Of a stretch of DNA of 64,000 bases, positions 1-9,708 are shown in pieces; within the stretch, counting starts at the first letter, position 1; each line of letters opens with the position of its first letter. The DNA lies in assembly GCA_947500555.1 (NCBI GenBank), contig CANMSE010000001.1, positions 248,001 through 312,000 on the forward strand, read 5' to 3'. The notes under the pieces are model-generated. The model ran no database searches, was not told where the DNA came from, and saw nothing but the letters and a program-made list of their open reading frames with translations. This DNA comes from an uncultured Fulvivirga sp. Lineage in GTDB: Bacteria; Bacteroidota; Bacteroidia; Cytophagales; Cyclobacteriaceae. The position numbers and the translations under genes were made by a program.

Positions 1-56
1 TTATCCTCACAACCAGTCAGAAATAATGTGGCTAGAAAAAAAATAATTATCCTCAT
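1..56 (-). CDS. Lipoprotein N-terminus, probably GldH (partial)
   Basis: Only the first 18 codons lie in the window; the rest runs off the left edge. The visible start is a lipoprotein signal peptide: a short basic N-terminus, a hydrophobic stretch rich in I, F and L, then the lipobox LTGC followed by ED. The ATG overlaps the stop of the upstream ricT-like gene as ATGA (53-56), so the two are probably translationally coupled. In many Bacteroidota the gliding-motility lipoprotein gene gldH lies next to a PSP1/RicT gene, so GldH is the best guess. That rests on neighbourhood and lipobox only, because no diagnostic part of the protein is visible. Confidence 0.5.
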   Translation of the reverse strand, partial: MRIIIFFLATLFLTGCED

Positions 57-1213
57 GACGAATTTCTAGAGTTGTTTTGATTCTTGTTATTGGACCGATT
101 TCTATTTTTATTCTTATTTCTTCGCTTCTTATTACGATTACCAGACTTTGATTTGTACTTTTTATCCATCCGCTCCAGATCGCTATTCAAGTTAATTTCT
201 TCTTTACCGGGAACATCATCTTCCATTAATGATGCTGGCTTTTTCCCTTCCTTATTAAGTTTAATGATTTCATGGACTCTACTTACATTAATCGGATGCC
301 ATGTATTTTCGTCATCATAGCCAAACCACATAATTTTTCTAAAAATATCTGTCTTCTGAAGTTTAGCTGCACCTTTTTCTATCTGCAGTGGTTTATCAAC
401 TTTAGGAATATCCTCCAAAGCATTCATGTAAGTATCTAACTCATAGTTGAGACAGCATTTCAGACGACCACATTGACCAGAGAGTTTACTTGGGTTAAGT
501 GACAAATTTTGATAGCGAGCTGCACTGGTACTTACACTCCTGAAATCTGAAAGCCATGTACTACAGCACAGTTCACGACCACAAGAGCCAATGCCTCCCA
601 GTCTCCCTGCCTCTTGTCGAAGGCTGATCTGCCTCATTTCTATTCGTATTCTAAACTCCCCGGCAAGCAACTTGATCAATTCGCGAAAATCAACCCGATC
701 ATCAGCAGAGTAATAGAATGTAGCTTTGGAATTGTCAGCCTGATATTCTACATCTGAAAGTTTCATAGATAATTTCAAATCCTGAATTATCTGACGTGCA
801 CGATATAACGTGGGCATTTCACGTTTTTTTACCTCTTCATACTTTTCGAGATCCTTCTCATGCGCTACACGATAAATTCGCTTTATTTCCTCATCATCTT
901 TGATCTTTTTCTTCTGCATTTGAAGACGAACCAATTCACCTTGAAGCGAAACATGGCCTACATGATGTCCGTTGGGAACATCAACGACTACCGCATCACC
1001 AGTATATAATTCCAGGTCTTCAGCGTTTCGGAAATAGCCTTTATGTCCACCCTTAAACCTTATTTCAATAATTGGAAACTTATCAATGACTGGCATATCC
1101 ATATTTGACAACCAGTCAAAAACATTCATTTTGTTGCACCCACCGGTCTGGCAACCGCCATTATTGTTACAACCTGATACTTTATTCCCAGAACTACACG
1201 AACCACATCCCAT
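53..1213 (-). CDS. ricT: PSP1/RicT-family cysteine-rich protein
   Basis: The protein has 386 residues. The N-terminal 30 residues are rich in Cys and Gly. A PSP1-type core follows, with the two family cysteine motifs CGRELCC (about residues 211-217) and CGRLKCC (about 248-254). The last 45 residues are a Lys/Arg/Asn-rich, probably disordered tail. The Bacillus relative RicT (YaaT) acts with RicA and RicF in an Fe-S-bearing complex that influences mRNA maturation. The Bacteroidota members are longer, and their exact role is not established. The stop overlaps the start of the gldH-like gene. Family assignment is firm; function is inferred from family. Confidence 0.88.
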   Translation of the reverse strand: MGCGSCSSGNKVSGCNNNGGCQTGGCNKMNVFDWLSNMDMPVIDKFPIIEIRFKGGHKGYFRNAEDLELYTGDAVVVDVPNGHHVGHVSLQGELVRLQMQKKKIKDDEEIKRIYRVAHEKDLEKYEEVKKREMPTLYRARQIIQDLKLSMKLSDVEYQADNSKATFYYSADDRVDFRELIKLLAGEFRIRIEMRQISLRQEAGRLGGIGSCGRELCCSTWLSDFRSVSTSAARYQNLSLNPSKLSGQCGRLKCCLNYELDTYMNALEDIPKVDKPLQIEKGAAKLQKTDIFRKIMWFGYDDENTWHPINVSRVHEIIKLNKEGKKPASLMEDDVPGKEEINLNSDLERMDKKYKSKSGNRNKKRRNKNKNRNRSNNKNQNNSRNSS

Positions 1214-1259
1214 TGAATATCAATTTTCGTCCATCGATAAAGATAAATAATTCAGATTT

Positions 1260-2549
1260 CTAAACTATTCGAGCTGCTAAAATATCTTTTCCGATGTCTT
1301 TGCGATAGTACATCCCTTCCCATGAAAGGCTATTTACTGCACTATAAGCTGATTTAAGGGCGGTGTCTAAATCATCACCACGACCCAACACAGTTAGCAC
1401 TCTCCCGCCATTGGTTAAGGTTTCGTAATCTTCTTGCTTAGTACCGGCATGAACCACTAAGGTGGTTGTGATATCAGCAAGCCCATGTATAGACTTTCCT
1501 TTCTCATAGCTTCCCGGATAACCCCCGGAAACCAATACCACGCCAGCTACAGTATGACTGCCGATTTCTAATTGATAATCATGAAGTTGCCCGGTAGCTG
1601 CTGCATCTAACATATCAACCACATCAGAGGTTATCCTGGGTATAACCACTTGTGTTTCAGGATCACCCATTCGAACGTTGTATTCGATTACATATGGATC
1701 ACCGCTAACATTCATCAGTCCAATGAAAATAAACCCCTTATAATCTATACCCTCAGATTTTAATCCATTGACGGTAGGCTTAATCACTTGTTCCTCGACC
1801 TTAGACATAAATGCAGCATCTGCAAATTTCACTGGTGAAACGGCTCCCATACCACCAGTATTCAAACCAGTATCACCTTCACCAATTCGCTTATAATCTT
1901 TAGCCTCAGGAAGCACAATGTAATCTTTACCATCAGTCAGGACAAAGACGGAGAGCTCTATGCCATCCAAAAATTGCTCAATGAGAACTTTGGAACTTGC
2001 CTCGCCAAATTGTTTATCAATGAGCATTGACTTAAGGGTCTCTTTCGCCTCTTCAAGGTTTTGAGCTATTACCACTCCTTTACCAGCCGCCAGGCCATCA
2101 GCTTTCAGCACAATCGGCATGTCACAAGACTCAAGATAAGTGAGCCCTTCATCAATATTTTCTGTGGTAAATGTTTTAGATGCTGCAGTAGGTATGCTGT
2201 GCTTTTGCATAAAAGACTTACTAAAATCTTTACTACCCTCTAGTCGTGCTCCTGCCTTTCCGGGCCCCACCATCTTTATATGTTTTAAAGATTCATCTGC
2301 TTCAAAATAGTCTCGGATACCATTAACAAGAGGGTCTTCAGGCCCTACTACAATAAGGTCAATTTCGTTCTCTACAGAAAAATTTGCTATCCCTTCAAAA
2401 TCATTGACTTGGAGGTCAACATTCTCACCTATAAGTTCAGTGCCAGCATTTCCAGGTGCAATGAACACTTCTGTACAATTAAAACTTTGTGAAATCTTCC
2501 AGGCTAAAGTATGCTCTCGCCCACCACTTCCTAAGACTAATATATTCAT
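1260..2549 (-). CDS. purD: Phosphoribosylamine--glycine ligase
   Basis: The 429-residue protein has the normal length for PurD. It catalyses the ATP-dependent joining of glycine to 5-phosphoribosylamine, the second step of de novo purine synthesis, in the cytoplasm. The N-domain begins with GSGGREHTLAW. The ATP-grasp domain shows KADGLAAGKGVV (about residue 150), GDTGLNTGGMGA and, near residue 295, VRMGDPETQ. The ATG start gives the standard N-terminus. It lies upstream of ricT on the same strand with a 46-bp gap. No odd features. Confidence 0.97.
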   Translation of the reverse strand: MNILVLGSGGREHTLAWKISQSFNCTEVFIAPGNAGTELIGENVDLQVNDFEGIANFSVENEIDLIVVGPEDPLVNGIRDYFEADESLKHIKMVGPGKAGARLEGSKDFSKSFMQKHSIPTAASKTFTTENIDEGLTYLESCDMPIVLKADGLAAGKGVVIAQNLEEAKETLKSMLIDKQFGEASSKVLIEQFLDGIELSVFVLTDGKDYIVLPEAKDYKRIGEGDTGLNTGGMGAVSPVKFADAAFMSKVEEQVIKPTVNGLKSEGIDYKGFIFIGLMNVSGDPYVIEYNVRMGDPETQVVIPRITSDVVDMLDAAATGQLHDYQLEIGSHTVAGVVLVSGGYPGSYEKGKSIHGLADITTTLVVHAGTKQEDYETLTNGGRVLTVLGRGDDLDTALKSAYSAVNSLSWEGMYYRKDIGKDILAARIV

Positions 2550-2631
2550 TGTTTATAAGCTAAATTTTAAAAGCTCAAAGTTATACAAATGATACTAATT
2601 AGGGTGATCTGAAATAAATAAGTGAAGGTAA

Positions 2632-4824
2632 CTAATTAGCGTACTCAGACATGAATTTAATACGCATAAGACGAAGTTCTTCTTCAGAATAATCTTCATT
2701 GTCCTCATCATTCAACGCATCTTGAATATTATCTGAGTCAGCGTTTAAGAAATAGTCAAAAATATCGTCTTGCTTCTCGTTATCAAGAATATCATCAATA
2801 TAATAGTCAAGATTGAGTCTGGTTCCTGAGTAGCAAATATTTTCTATTTCATCTAATAGTGCATCAAATGAAATTCCTTTTGATTCAGCAATCTCATCAA
2901 GATCTACTTTCCTATCAATTTGCTGAATAACAAATATTTTTAGTTTGGATTTATTTACTGACGACTTTACCACTACATTCGAAGCCGTTACAATATCGTT
3001 CTCCTTAACATACTCGTTTATCAAAGTGATGAAATCAACCCCAAATTTTTTCACTTTACCCATCCCAACTCCGTTGATTTGAGCAAGCTCTTCTTCAGTA
3101 GTGGGGTAAGTAGTTGCCATCTCTTCCAATGAAGGATCCTGAAAAATTACGAATGGTGGTAAATCTTTTTTATCAGCAACTTTCTTTCTGAGTACTTTTA
3201 AAAGTCCGAATAACTCCTCATCATATGCTTTTGTAGCCACAGGGCCTCTTTCGGCTTCCTCTTCTTCTTCACCTACAGTATACTCGTGATCTTTCGCCAG
3301 CATGATAGAATTTGGACTCTTCAAATAGGCCTTGCCCCTCTCAGATAATTTTAATACTCCAATGTTATCTATATCTTTCTCTAACAACTCATGCATTAGA
3401 GTTTGACGAATTACTGATTTCCAAAAATCTTCATCCTCTTCATCTCCAGAGCCAAAAATATCAAGGTCTGTATGGTTATAAGACTCAGTATATTGATTCG
3501 CAATTCCTCGAATGACATGCTGCAGATGATTTAAACCAAAACGTTCACCTGTTTGCTCTGCTGCTTTAAGAGCTTTAATCACATATTCTTGACCTTCAAA
3601 TTTATCTTTTGGATTAACACAGTTATCGCAACCTCCGCAATTATCTTTTTCATATTCCTCTCCAAAATAATGTAGTAGTTGTCGCCTTCTACAAACGGGA
3701 GACTCTGCATAAAAGGACATCTCCTGAAGTAATACTCTGGAGTTTTCTCTTTCCTGAACTGGTTTATCTTTATTAAACTTCTCTAACTTATTAATGTCAT
3801 TATGACTGTAAAGCATCAAGCAATGTCCTTCCAGTCCATCACGGCCAGCACGACCTGTTTCCTGATAGTAACCTTCTAAAGACTTAGGTACGTCATAATG
3901 GATTACAAACCTCACATCCGGTTTGTCGATACCCATCCCAAAGGCTATAGTCGCTACAACAACATCTACATTTTCATTTAAGAAATCATCCTGATTCTTC
4001 TCTCGAATAGAAGCCTCTAGCCCTGCATGATAAGGGACAGCATTGTGACCATTCACACTGAGCAATTCAGCAATCTCTTCAACTTTTTTTCTGCTGAGGC
4101 AGTAAATTATTCCACATTTACCTTTTCTGTTTTTAAGAAATTCAATTAGCTGCTTCTTGGCATGTTTTTTTTGTTTAACTTCGTAAAAAAGATTAGTTCT
4201 ATTGAATGAAGATTTAAATAGATGAGCATTTTCCATATTCAGATTCTTCTGAATATCCAGCTGGACCTTTGGAGTTGCAGTAGCAGTTAGTGCAATAATT
4301 GGAAGATTTCCTATTTGTGCTATAATTTCCTTAATTCTTCTATACTCAGGCCGAAAGTCATGTCCCCATTCTGAAATACAGTGAGCTTCATCCACAGCTA
4401 CAAAAGCAATATCAACCTTTTTGAGGAATTCAACATTTTCAGGTTTAGTCAGTGATTCAGGTGCTACATATAGTAATTGTATATTCCCACTCAGTGACTC
4501 TTTTTTTACTCTATTGATTTCCCCTTTGGTAAGGGTAGAGTTTAAAAACTGCGCATTGACTCCAAATGCATTCATTTGGTCCACCTGGTTCTTCATCAAC
4601 GCAATAAGCGGTGAAATAACAATAGCCAAGCCATCGGTTACTAAAGATGGCAGTTGGTAGCAGAGAGATTTGCCAGCACCGGTTGGCATTATAACAAAAG
4701 TATTCTTCCCCTGAAGAATATGTTTTATTATATTTTCCTGATTGCCCCGGAACTGACTGTAGCCGAATACTTCTTTGAGCTTACCTCTTAATATGTCCGT
4801 TTCTGTTGCGAGCATCCTTGCCAA
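2632..4824 (-). CDS. recQ: ATP-dependent DNA helicase RecQ
   Basis: A 730-residue superfamily 2 helicase for recombination and repair. Walker A is PTGAGKS (about 47-53) and the Walker B box is DEAH (about 145-148), followed by the RecQ-specific aromatic-rich loop. Motif VI reads GRAGRDG. The zinc site (CRR...CGGCDNC, near 375-400), a winged helix and an HRDC domain (about 520-600) follow, then an acidic tail. It is longer than E. coli RecQ (about 610 residues) because of the C-terminal extension, which I believe is usual in Bacteroidota. It is divergently transcribed from the kdsD-like gene with only 67 bp between them. Confidence 0.96.
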   Translation of the reverse strand: MARMLATETDILRGKLKEVFGYSQFRGNQENIIKHILQGKNTFVIMPTGAGKSLCYQLPSLVTDGLAIVISPLIALMKNQVDQMNAFGVNAQFLNSTLTKGEINRVKKESLSGNIQLLYVAPESLTKPENVEFLKKVDIAFVAVDEAHCISEWGHDFRPEYRRIKEIIAQIGNLPIIALTATATPKVQLDIQKNLNMENAHLFKSSFNRTNLFYEVKQKKHAKKQLIEFLKNRKGKCGIIYCLSRKKVEEIAELLSVNGHNAVPYHAGLEASIREKNQDDFLNENVDVVVATIAFGMGIDKPDVRFVIHYDVPKSLEGYYQETGRAGRDGLEGHCLMLYSHNDINKLEKFNKDKPVQERENSRVLLQEMSFYAESPVCRRRQLLHYFGEEYEKDNCGGCDNCVNPKDKFEGQEYVIKALKAAEQTGERFGLNHLQHVIRGIANQYTESYNHTDLDIFGSGDEEDEDFWKSVIRQTLMHELLEKDIDNIGVLKLSERGKAYLKSPNSIMLAKDHEYTVGEEEEEAERGPVATKAYDEELFGLLKVLRKKVADKKDLPPFVIFQDPSLEEMATTYPTTEEELAQINGVGMGKVKKFGVDFITLINEYVKENDIVTASNVVVKSSVNKSKLKIFVIQQIDRKVDLDEIAESKGISFDALLDEIENICYSGTRLNLDYYIDDILDNEKQDDIFDYFLNADSDNIQDALNDEDNEDYSEEELRLMRIKFMSEYAN

Positions 4825-4854
4825 TTATTAAGCATTAATTCGATTCGATTTTAC

Positions 4855-4862
4855 TATCTTTG
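4855..4862 (+). promoter_or_regulatory. Candidate -7 promoter element for kdsD
   Basis: TATCTTTG matches the Bacteroidota sigma-ABfr -7 consensus TAnnTTTG exactly. It lies 29 bp before the TTG start in the 67-bp gap between divergent genes, where a promoter must exist. I see no convincing -33 TTTG at the expected distance. Confidence 0.5.
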
Positions 4863-4891
4863 ACGCGCTCTAAATTTCCATTCAAAGGATA

Positions 4892-5860
4892 TTGAAGTTA
4901 GTGAAAAATATTCAAAATATAGCTAAAGATGTACTCTTAAATGAGTCCGAAGCACTCGCCAATATGTCGAATTTTATTGATGAAAAATTCGAAAAATGTA
5001 TTCAGGAAATCTATGAATCTAAAGGTAGAGTTGTTATCACAGGTATTGGAAAAAGTGCAATAGTCGCTAATAAGATAGTTGCTACGCTTAACTCAACAGG
5101 TACACCTTCCTTATTTATGCATGCCGCTGATGCCATTCATGGAGATCTTGGAATGATTCAAAATGATGATATAGTAATATGTATATCTAAAAGTGGTAAT
5201 ACTCCTGAGATCAAAGTTCTCGTTCCTCTTATAAAGCGAACTGGATGCACTTTGGTTGGTCTCGTTAGCAATGTCAACTCATATTTAGGCCAGCAAGCTG
5301 ATCATGTACTGAACGCTACAATAGCAGATGAAGCATGTCCAAACAGCCTGGCACCAACAACCAGTACTACTGCACATATGGCAATTGGAGATGCGGTGGC
5401 AGTTTGCCTGATGGAATTGAAAAATTTTACGAGTGAAGACTTTGCAAAATATCATCCCGGAGGTGCTTTAGGGAAGCAACTTTATCTAAAAGTCGATGAT
5501 ATCATTAAGCACAATGAGGTGCCGATGGTGAAGGATAATGCTGGATTTAAAGAAGTCATTCTTGAGATTTCTTCAAAAAGATTGGGAGCAGCGGCAGTTA
5601 TTGATCAAAATGATAAGCTCATAGGTATTGTAACTGATGGCGATTTGAGAAGAGCTATTGAAAAAGACATTGACCTGAATAAAATAACAGCAAGGGAATT
5701 TATGTCTCCTGATCCAAAGAATGCAAATGTTGGGGATTTTGCTGTTAGTGCGTTAAACGTGATGCAGCAAAACAGCATCAGTCAGGTAATTGTTCTTGAC
5801 GGTGAGAAAATTGCTGGGTTTGTGCATCTGCATGACCTATTGAAAGAAGGAATCATTTGA
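4892..5860 (+). CDS. kdsD: KpsF/GutQ-family arabinose-5-phosphate isomerase
   Basis: A 322-residue protein with an SIS sugar-isomerase domain followed by two CBS domains, the standard KdsD layout. Motifs include GIGKSA (about 51), SKSGNTPE (about 100) and HPGGALGKQL (about 190). It converts ribulose-5-phosphate to arabinose-5-phosphate for Kdo synthesis in lipopolysaccharide. The start is TTG at 4892; an in-frame GTG at 4901 is an alternative, and no ATG fits. An AAAGGA lies just 2 bp before the TTG and 11 bp before the GTG, so the start is not certain. manC begins 10 bp downstream, suggesting one surface-sugar transcription unit. Confidence 0.92.
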   Translation: MKLVKNIQNIAKDVLLNESEALANMSNFIDEKFEKCIQEIYESKGRVVITGIGKSAIVANKIVATLNSTGTPSLFMHAADAIHGDLGMIQNDDIVICISKSGNTPEIKVLVPLIKRTGCTLVGLVSNVNSYLGQQADHVLNATIADEACPNSLAPTTSTTAHMAIGDAVAVCLMELKNFTSEDFAKYHPGGALGKQLYLKVDDIIKHNEVPMVKDNAGFKEVILEISSKRLGAAAVIDQNDKLIGIVTDGDLRRAIEKDIDLNKITAREFMSPDPKNANVGDFAVSALNVMQQNSISQVIVLDGEKIAGFVHLHDLLKEGII

Positions 5861-5870
5861 ACTCGATTTA

Positions 5871-6944
5871 ATGGACAGTAATAACTTTGTCGTAATAATG
5901 GCAGGTGGTATTGGCAGTCGTTTTTGGCCTGCTAGTAGAAATGCCAAACCAAAACAATTTCTAGATATTTTAAACACTGGAAGGTCATTAATTCAAATGA
6001 CCTATGACCGCTTTAAGAATAAGGTTAGCATTAAGAATATTTATGTCGTTACGCACGAAGACTATTATTCATTAGTAAAAGAGCAACTTCCTGAATTAAC
6101 TGATGATCAAATATTATTAGAACCACTAAGAAGAAATACTGCACCATGTATAGCTTATGCAAGTTATAAAATAGGTAAACTAAATAGCGATGCTATCATT
6201 ACAGTTGCTCCAGCTGATCATCTTATTACAAACGAAGAAGCCTTCTATACCTCATGGAAACATGGGTTAACGGCAGCTGAAAATCAGGATAAATTAATTA
6301 CGATAGGGTTAAAACCTAACAAACCTGAAACGGGTTTCGGCTATATACAATTTCTGGAGGGTGATGGTATTGTAAAAAAAGTGAAGACTTTTACTGAAAA
6401 GCCAGAGCGCGAATTAGCTGAAAAGTTTGTAGAGAGTGGTGATTTTGTCTGGAACTCCGGAATTTTTATTTGGGGTGTTCAAGCGATAATTAAGAACATT
6501 GAAAAATTATTGCCAGAAATGGCTGAGATTTTCGAAGAGACTCTTCCTAAATTGTCTACAAAAGATGAGAAATCGGCCATATCTTCAGCATATGCTCAAT
6601 GCGCAAATATATCCATTGATTATGGTGTGATGGAAAAATCATCATCGGTTTTTGTAGTACTAGCGGACTTTTCATGGTCAGACCTCGGCTCATGGAATGC
6701 GCTTTATGATCATGCGTCAAAGGATGATAATAACAATGCTGTACAAGCGGATGCTATTCTTTATGACACAAAGAATACTTTGATTAAAGGACCGGATGAT
6801 AAATTGATCATCGTGCAAGGTTTAGATAACTATCTAGTGGCTGATTCTGATAATGTCCTGATGATTTGTCGAAGAGACAATGAACAGAAGTTCAAAGATT
6901 TTGTTGCTGACGTAAAAAAAGCTAAAGGTAAAGACTACCTATAA
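5871..6944 (+). CDS. manC: Mannose-1-phosphate guanylyltransferase
   Basis: The 357-residue protein has the length of the single-domain guanylyltransferase form, without the C-terminal cupin isomerase domain of bifunctional ManC/AlgA. The nucleotidyltransferase signature GGIGSRFWPASRNAKPKQF is near the N-terminus. VAPADHLI (metal/nucleotide site), FTEKPE and WNSGIFIW follow. It makes GDP-mannose from GTP and mannose-1-phosphate, feeding surface polysaccharide and O-antigen sugars. It sits 10 bp after the Kdo-pathway isomerase. Its last 6 bp overlap the convergent rlmB end. Confidence 0.94.
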   Translation: MDSNNFVVIMAGGIGSRFWPASRNAKPKQFLDILNTGRSLIQMTYDRFKNKVSIKNIYVVTHEDYYSLVKEQLPELTDDQILLEPLRRNTAPCIAYASYKIGKLNSDAIITVAPADHLITNEEAFYTSWKHGLTAAENQDKLITIGLKPNKPETGFGYIQFLEGDGIVKKVKTFTEKPERELAEKFVESGDFVWNSGIFIWGVQAIIKNIEKLLPEMAEIFEETLPKLSTKDEKSAISSAYAQCANISIDYGVMEKSSSVFVVLADFSWSDLGSWNALYDHASKDDNNNAVQADAILYDTKNTLIKGPDDKLIIVQGLDNYLVADSDNVLMICRRDNEQKFKDFVADVKKAKGKDYL

Positions 6945-7685
6945 ACCACGCTGCCGAACGACTTCAAAGCATGCAATAGCTGCAGAAACTGATACATTAA
7001 GTGATTCAATCTTTCCCGTCATGGGTATCTTCATGACCTCATCAGAAAGTTTTAGATACTCCAGTGAGATACCATCCTCTTCAGAACCCATGACTATTGC
7101 TATAGGCCTATTGAAATCAACATCATAAATAAGCTTTTCCGTTTTTTCTGTGCATGCCACAACTGAAATGCCACTCTCTTTTAGATATTTAATGGTAGTT
7201 TTTAGATTATCTGCACGGCAAACCGGAATATAATTCAATGCACCAGCCGAGGTCTTCATGGCATCTGCATTAATAGCAGCTGACCCTCGTGAAGGAATAA
7301 CTATAGCATCTACCCCAGCACACTCTGCTGAACGAGCAATTGCTCCAAAATTTCGCACATCTGTTACCCTATCTAATAATAGTAACAATGGTTCTTTACC
7401 TTTTTGATACGCTTCATTTATCACATTATCCAATGATGAATATTGAATTGCAGAAACAAAAGCTACGGCACCCTGATGATTTTTACGCGTTACTCGATTT
7501 AATTTTTCAATCGGGACTGTAGAAAAAGGAATGGTATGAGATTTTGCCAGTTGAACCAGTTGTTTAATCAAATCATTTGAAAGACCTTTTTGAATTAACA
7601 GCTTGTCAATCTCCTTCCCAGATTCTATGGTTTCGATGATCGCTCTTATACCAAAGACTACATCATTAAGGTTCTCCTTTTTCAC
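6939..7685 (-). CDS. rlmB: 23S rRNA (guanosine-2'-O-)-methyltransferase RlmB
   Basis: A 248-residue SPOUT-class TrmH/RlmB methyltransferase. It has an N-terminal substrate-binding domain (about 1-80) and a knotted catalytic domain. Characteristic motifs are RVTDVRNFGAIARSAECAG, IVMGSEEDGI and IPMTGKIESLNVSVS. It is expected to methylate a conserved guanosine in the peptidyl-transferase region of 23S rRNA. The ATG overlaps the stop of the upstream GWxTD gene by 4 bp, so they are co-transcribed and probably translationally coupled. A TrmH-type relative with a different RNA target cannot be excluded. Confidence 0.93.
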   Translation of the reverse strand: MKKENLNDVVFGIRAIIETIESGKEIDKLLIQKGLSNDLIKQLVQLAKSHTIPFSTVPIEKLNRVTRKNHQGAVAFVSAIQYSSLDNVINEAYQKGKEPLLLLLDRVTDVRNFGAIARSAECAGVDAIVIPSRGSAAINADAMKTSAGALNYIPVCRADNLKTTIKYLKESGISVVACTEKTEKLIYDVDFNRPIAIVMGSEEDGISLEYLKLSDEVMKIPMTGKIESLNVSVSAAIACFEVVRQRGL

Positions 7686-8830
7686 TTGAATATTCCTTTT
7701 CTTAACAAATCTATTGCTTCAAACCATGGCCCTGAGTGTTTTTTCTCACGAATCAAAACATAATGAGCAGGTGAAAAAATGGTATTGGTTTTAATGAATT
7801 GATACTTGCGCACGGGCAAATGTCTATCTTCCTTATAATTCCATATCTCCTTATTTCCAATTCTTTCAACCCCATCTGGAGCACCCATTACAATAAATAT
7901 CATCCCCATGTCGGTTTGCCATCCCTGTTTGAATGTGGTAAATCTTCTATTTGCCTCTTCAACTCTACCATAAAAAGTCTTGATTATCCTTAATGCACGG
8001 CCGGGCTCTTCCGCCAGATCAATCCAAAACTTATCGAATCGCTTTTTATCCCCTCGAATAAGATCAATTTTCTGTTGTTCCTCATCATCGGTTATGTATA
8101 TAAGGGGTTGCGTCAATTCTTCAACGGTAGTGAATTTCGGATATCTTTTACCTAATAGCCTGAGGGCCAATGCCTTAAGATCAGTCGTATCCTTTTGAAA
8201 AAGATAAAGTCCCTTTTTATTGAGCATGATAGACTCGCTAAATGAAAAAGTGGAGTCTATTTCCATAGCTTTAGAAGTAGTCTCGCTCCTCGTTACCATA
8301 GGAGGCAATGCCACTGAAAAATCATGATTATAATAGAACCCTATTAGCTTTGTAGTATCCATTATAGAGTAATCTCCTGACTGTAAATAAGCGCCTACTA
8401 CCGGAAGCTGATCTTCGTCAAAAAGTATAAATGGCTTAGCTTCATTCAATGCCATTATCCGGTTAGAACTCTCGCCTTGCTGATAGTTGAAAACCTTCAT
8501 CTTCATCAAACGTCCAACTTTTTTCTTGTTGAAGTTAAATTTCAGATAATGTACATTTCTTTCTCCTCCCAGATAGAGACTATCTAAATAAGGTAAGTTC
8601 GTAGCATTACTACCAAGATAGGTTGCTTGAGAAAAGAAATTGAATTTCAAATTATACAGCCTTAACTCTTCTGAATCTATATTGAGACGAAGAAATAGGG
8701 CAACGGTGTCTGTTTTCTCCACCAAGCTTGATGTAACTCTAATGGGCATTAAGCCTTGGTTATGCCATTGGGCATTTACTCCCCCAAATGAGAGAGTAAA
8801 AAGTAAAAGAAGAATTATAGTTTTTCGCAC
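7682..8830 (-). CDS. Secreted GWxTD-domain protein
   Basis: A 382-residue exported protein. The signal peptide ends VNA-QW. The C-terminal part carries the domain's name-giving motif GWQTD (about residue 303), followed by a conserved beta-rich stretch with IFIVMGAPDGVERIG and EIWNY. The domain is found mainly in Bacteroidota and related phyla and has no established biochemical function. The preceding 250 residues look like beta-sandwich. It is the first gene of a two-gene unit with rlmB (4-bp overlap). Divergent from the methyltransferase at 8934. Confidence 0.85.
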   Translation of the reverse strand: MRKTIILLLLFTLSFGGVNAQWHNQGLMPIRVTSSLVEKTDTVALFLRLNIDSEELRLYNLKFNFFSQATYLGSNATNLPYLDSLYLGGERNVHYLKFNFNKKKVGRLMKMKVFNYQQGESSNRIMALNEAKPFILFDEDQLPVVGAYLQSGDYSIMDTTKLIGFYYNHDFSVALPPMVTRSETTSKAMEIDSTFSFSESIMLNKKGLYLFQKDTTDLKALALRLLGKRYPKFTTVEELTQPLIYITDDEEQQKIDLIRGDKKRFDKFWIDLAEEPGRALRIIKTFYGRVEEANRRFTTFKQGWQTDMGMIFIVMGAPDGVERIGNKEIWNYKEDRHLPVRKYQFIKTNTIFSPAHYVLIREKKHSGPWFEAIDLLRKGIFK

Positions 8831-8933
8831 GACTTTGAATCTAGTGATAAATTACTGGCTATTCAGTCAAAATAAAAAAGGTGCTGAAGTAAATTATTCA
8901 TTATTCAAGTACTTTTGTCAAAAAATTGAACGA

Positions 8934-9707
8934 ATGGGAGTTTACACCACCGAAATTGCCTCTGATAAAATTGCCTCTGATAATCCAATACATCAGCGCC
9001 TTCTTAAGGCCTACTATTTGGCTGAGGATTATATTCAGGGAGACTTACTTGAAATAGGTTGTGGTGAAGGGCGCGGCATCGGTTTACTGAAGGATAAAAC
9101 AACTTCATATACTGCAATAGACAAAATCCAGCAAGTGATTGATTCATTAAGTAATGAGTACACAGATGTCAAATTCATTCAAGATAATATCCCTCCATTC
9201 AATAAAATTGAAGATAACAGCTTTGATGTCATTATAAGCTTTCAGGTGATTGAACATATCAAAAAGGATAGGCTCTTTTTAGAAGAGATAAAGCGAGTAT
9301 TGAAACCTGGTGGAAAAGCATTACTTACTACACCAAACATCAAACTGACACTTACACGTAACCCTTGGCATATTCGGGAATATACTGCGGAACAGTTGGA
9401 TTCTTTGGCCTCAGATATTTTTGATAATGTGAAGACATTGGGAATAACCGGGAATGACAAAGTGAAGGAGTATTATGAAAAAAATAAAAAATCTGTGCAA
9501 AAGATAACACGATTTGATATTCTTAATCTTCAATATAATCTACCTGCTTCCTTACTACGTATACCGTATGATATTCTTAACAGGCTGAATAGAAATCGTT
9601 TAAAAACAAGCAATGATGCATTGGTCAATGACATCCATCATGAAGATTATTTATTGACAGAAAATGCCGATCAGGCCTTAGATTTATTCCTGATCGCCAC
9701 AAAGTAG
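8934..9707 (+). CDS. Class I SAM-dependent methyltransferase
   Basis: The protein has 257 residues when started at the ATG at 8934, which gives a sensible MGVYTTEIAS N-terminus. Longer in-frame starts would run into the divergent GWxTD gene and were rejected. Motif I is LLEIGCGEGRGIGLL. Motif post-I/II is read in VIISFQVIEHI, followed by LKPGGKALLTTPN. The UbiE/Coq5-like 'Methyltransf_11' fold is clear but the substrate is not. The C-terminal third (about 160-257) is a family-specific cap. It ends 1 bp before the convergent sensor gene. Confidence 0.85.
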   Translation: MGVYTTEIASDKIASDNPIHQRLLKAYYLAEDYIQGDLLEIGCGEGRGIGLLKDKTTSYTAIDKIQQVIDSLSNEYTDVKFIQDNIPPFNKIEDNSFDVIISFQVIEHIKKDRLFLEEIKRVLKPGGKALLTTPNIKLTLTRNPWHIREYTAEQLDSLASDIFDNVKTLGITGNDKVKEYYEKNKKSVQKITRFDILNLQYNLPASLLRIPYDILNRLNRNRLKTSNDALVNDIHHEDYLLTENADQALDLFLIATK

Positions 9708-9708
9708 T

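Noticed and set aside
2632..4824. Long RecQ C-terminus as something novel
   Set aside because: I believe RecQ proteins of about 730 residues are usual in Bacteroidota; no unusual domain is visible.
8640..8933. Longer N-terminus for the methyltransferase at 8934
   Set aside because: It would overlap the divergent GWxTD gene on the other strand by 190 bp and adds residues unlike any methyltransferase; the ATG at 8934 gives a normal start.
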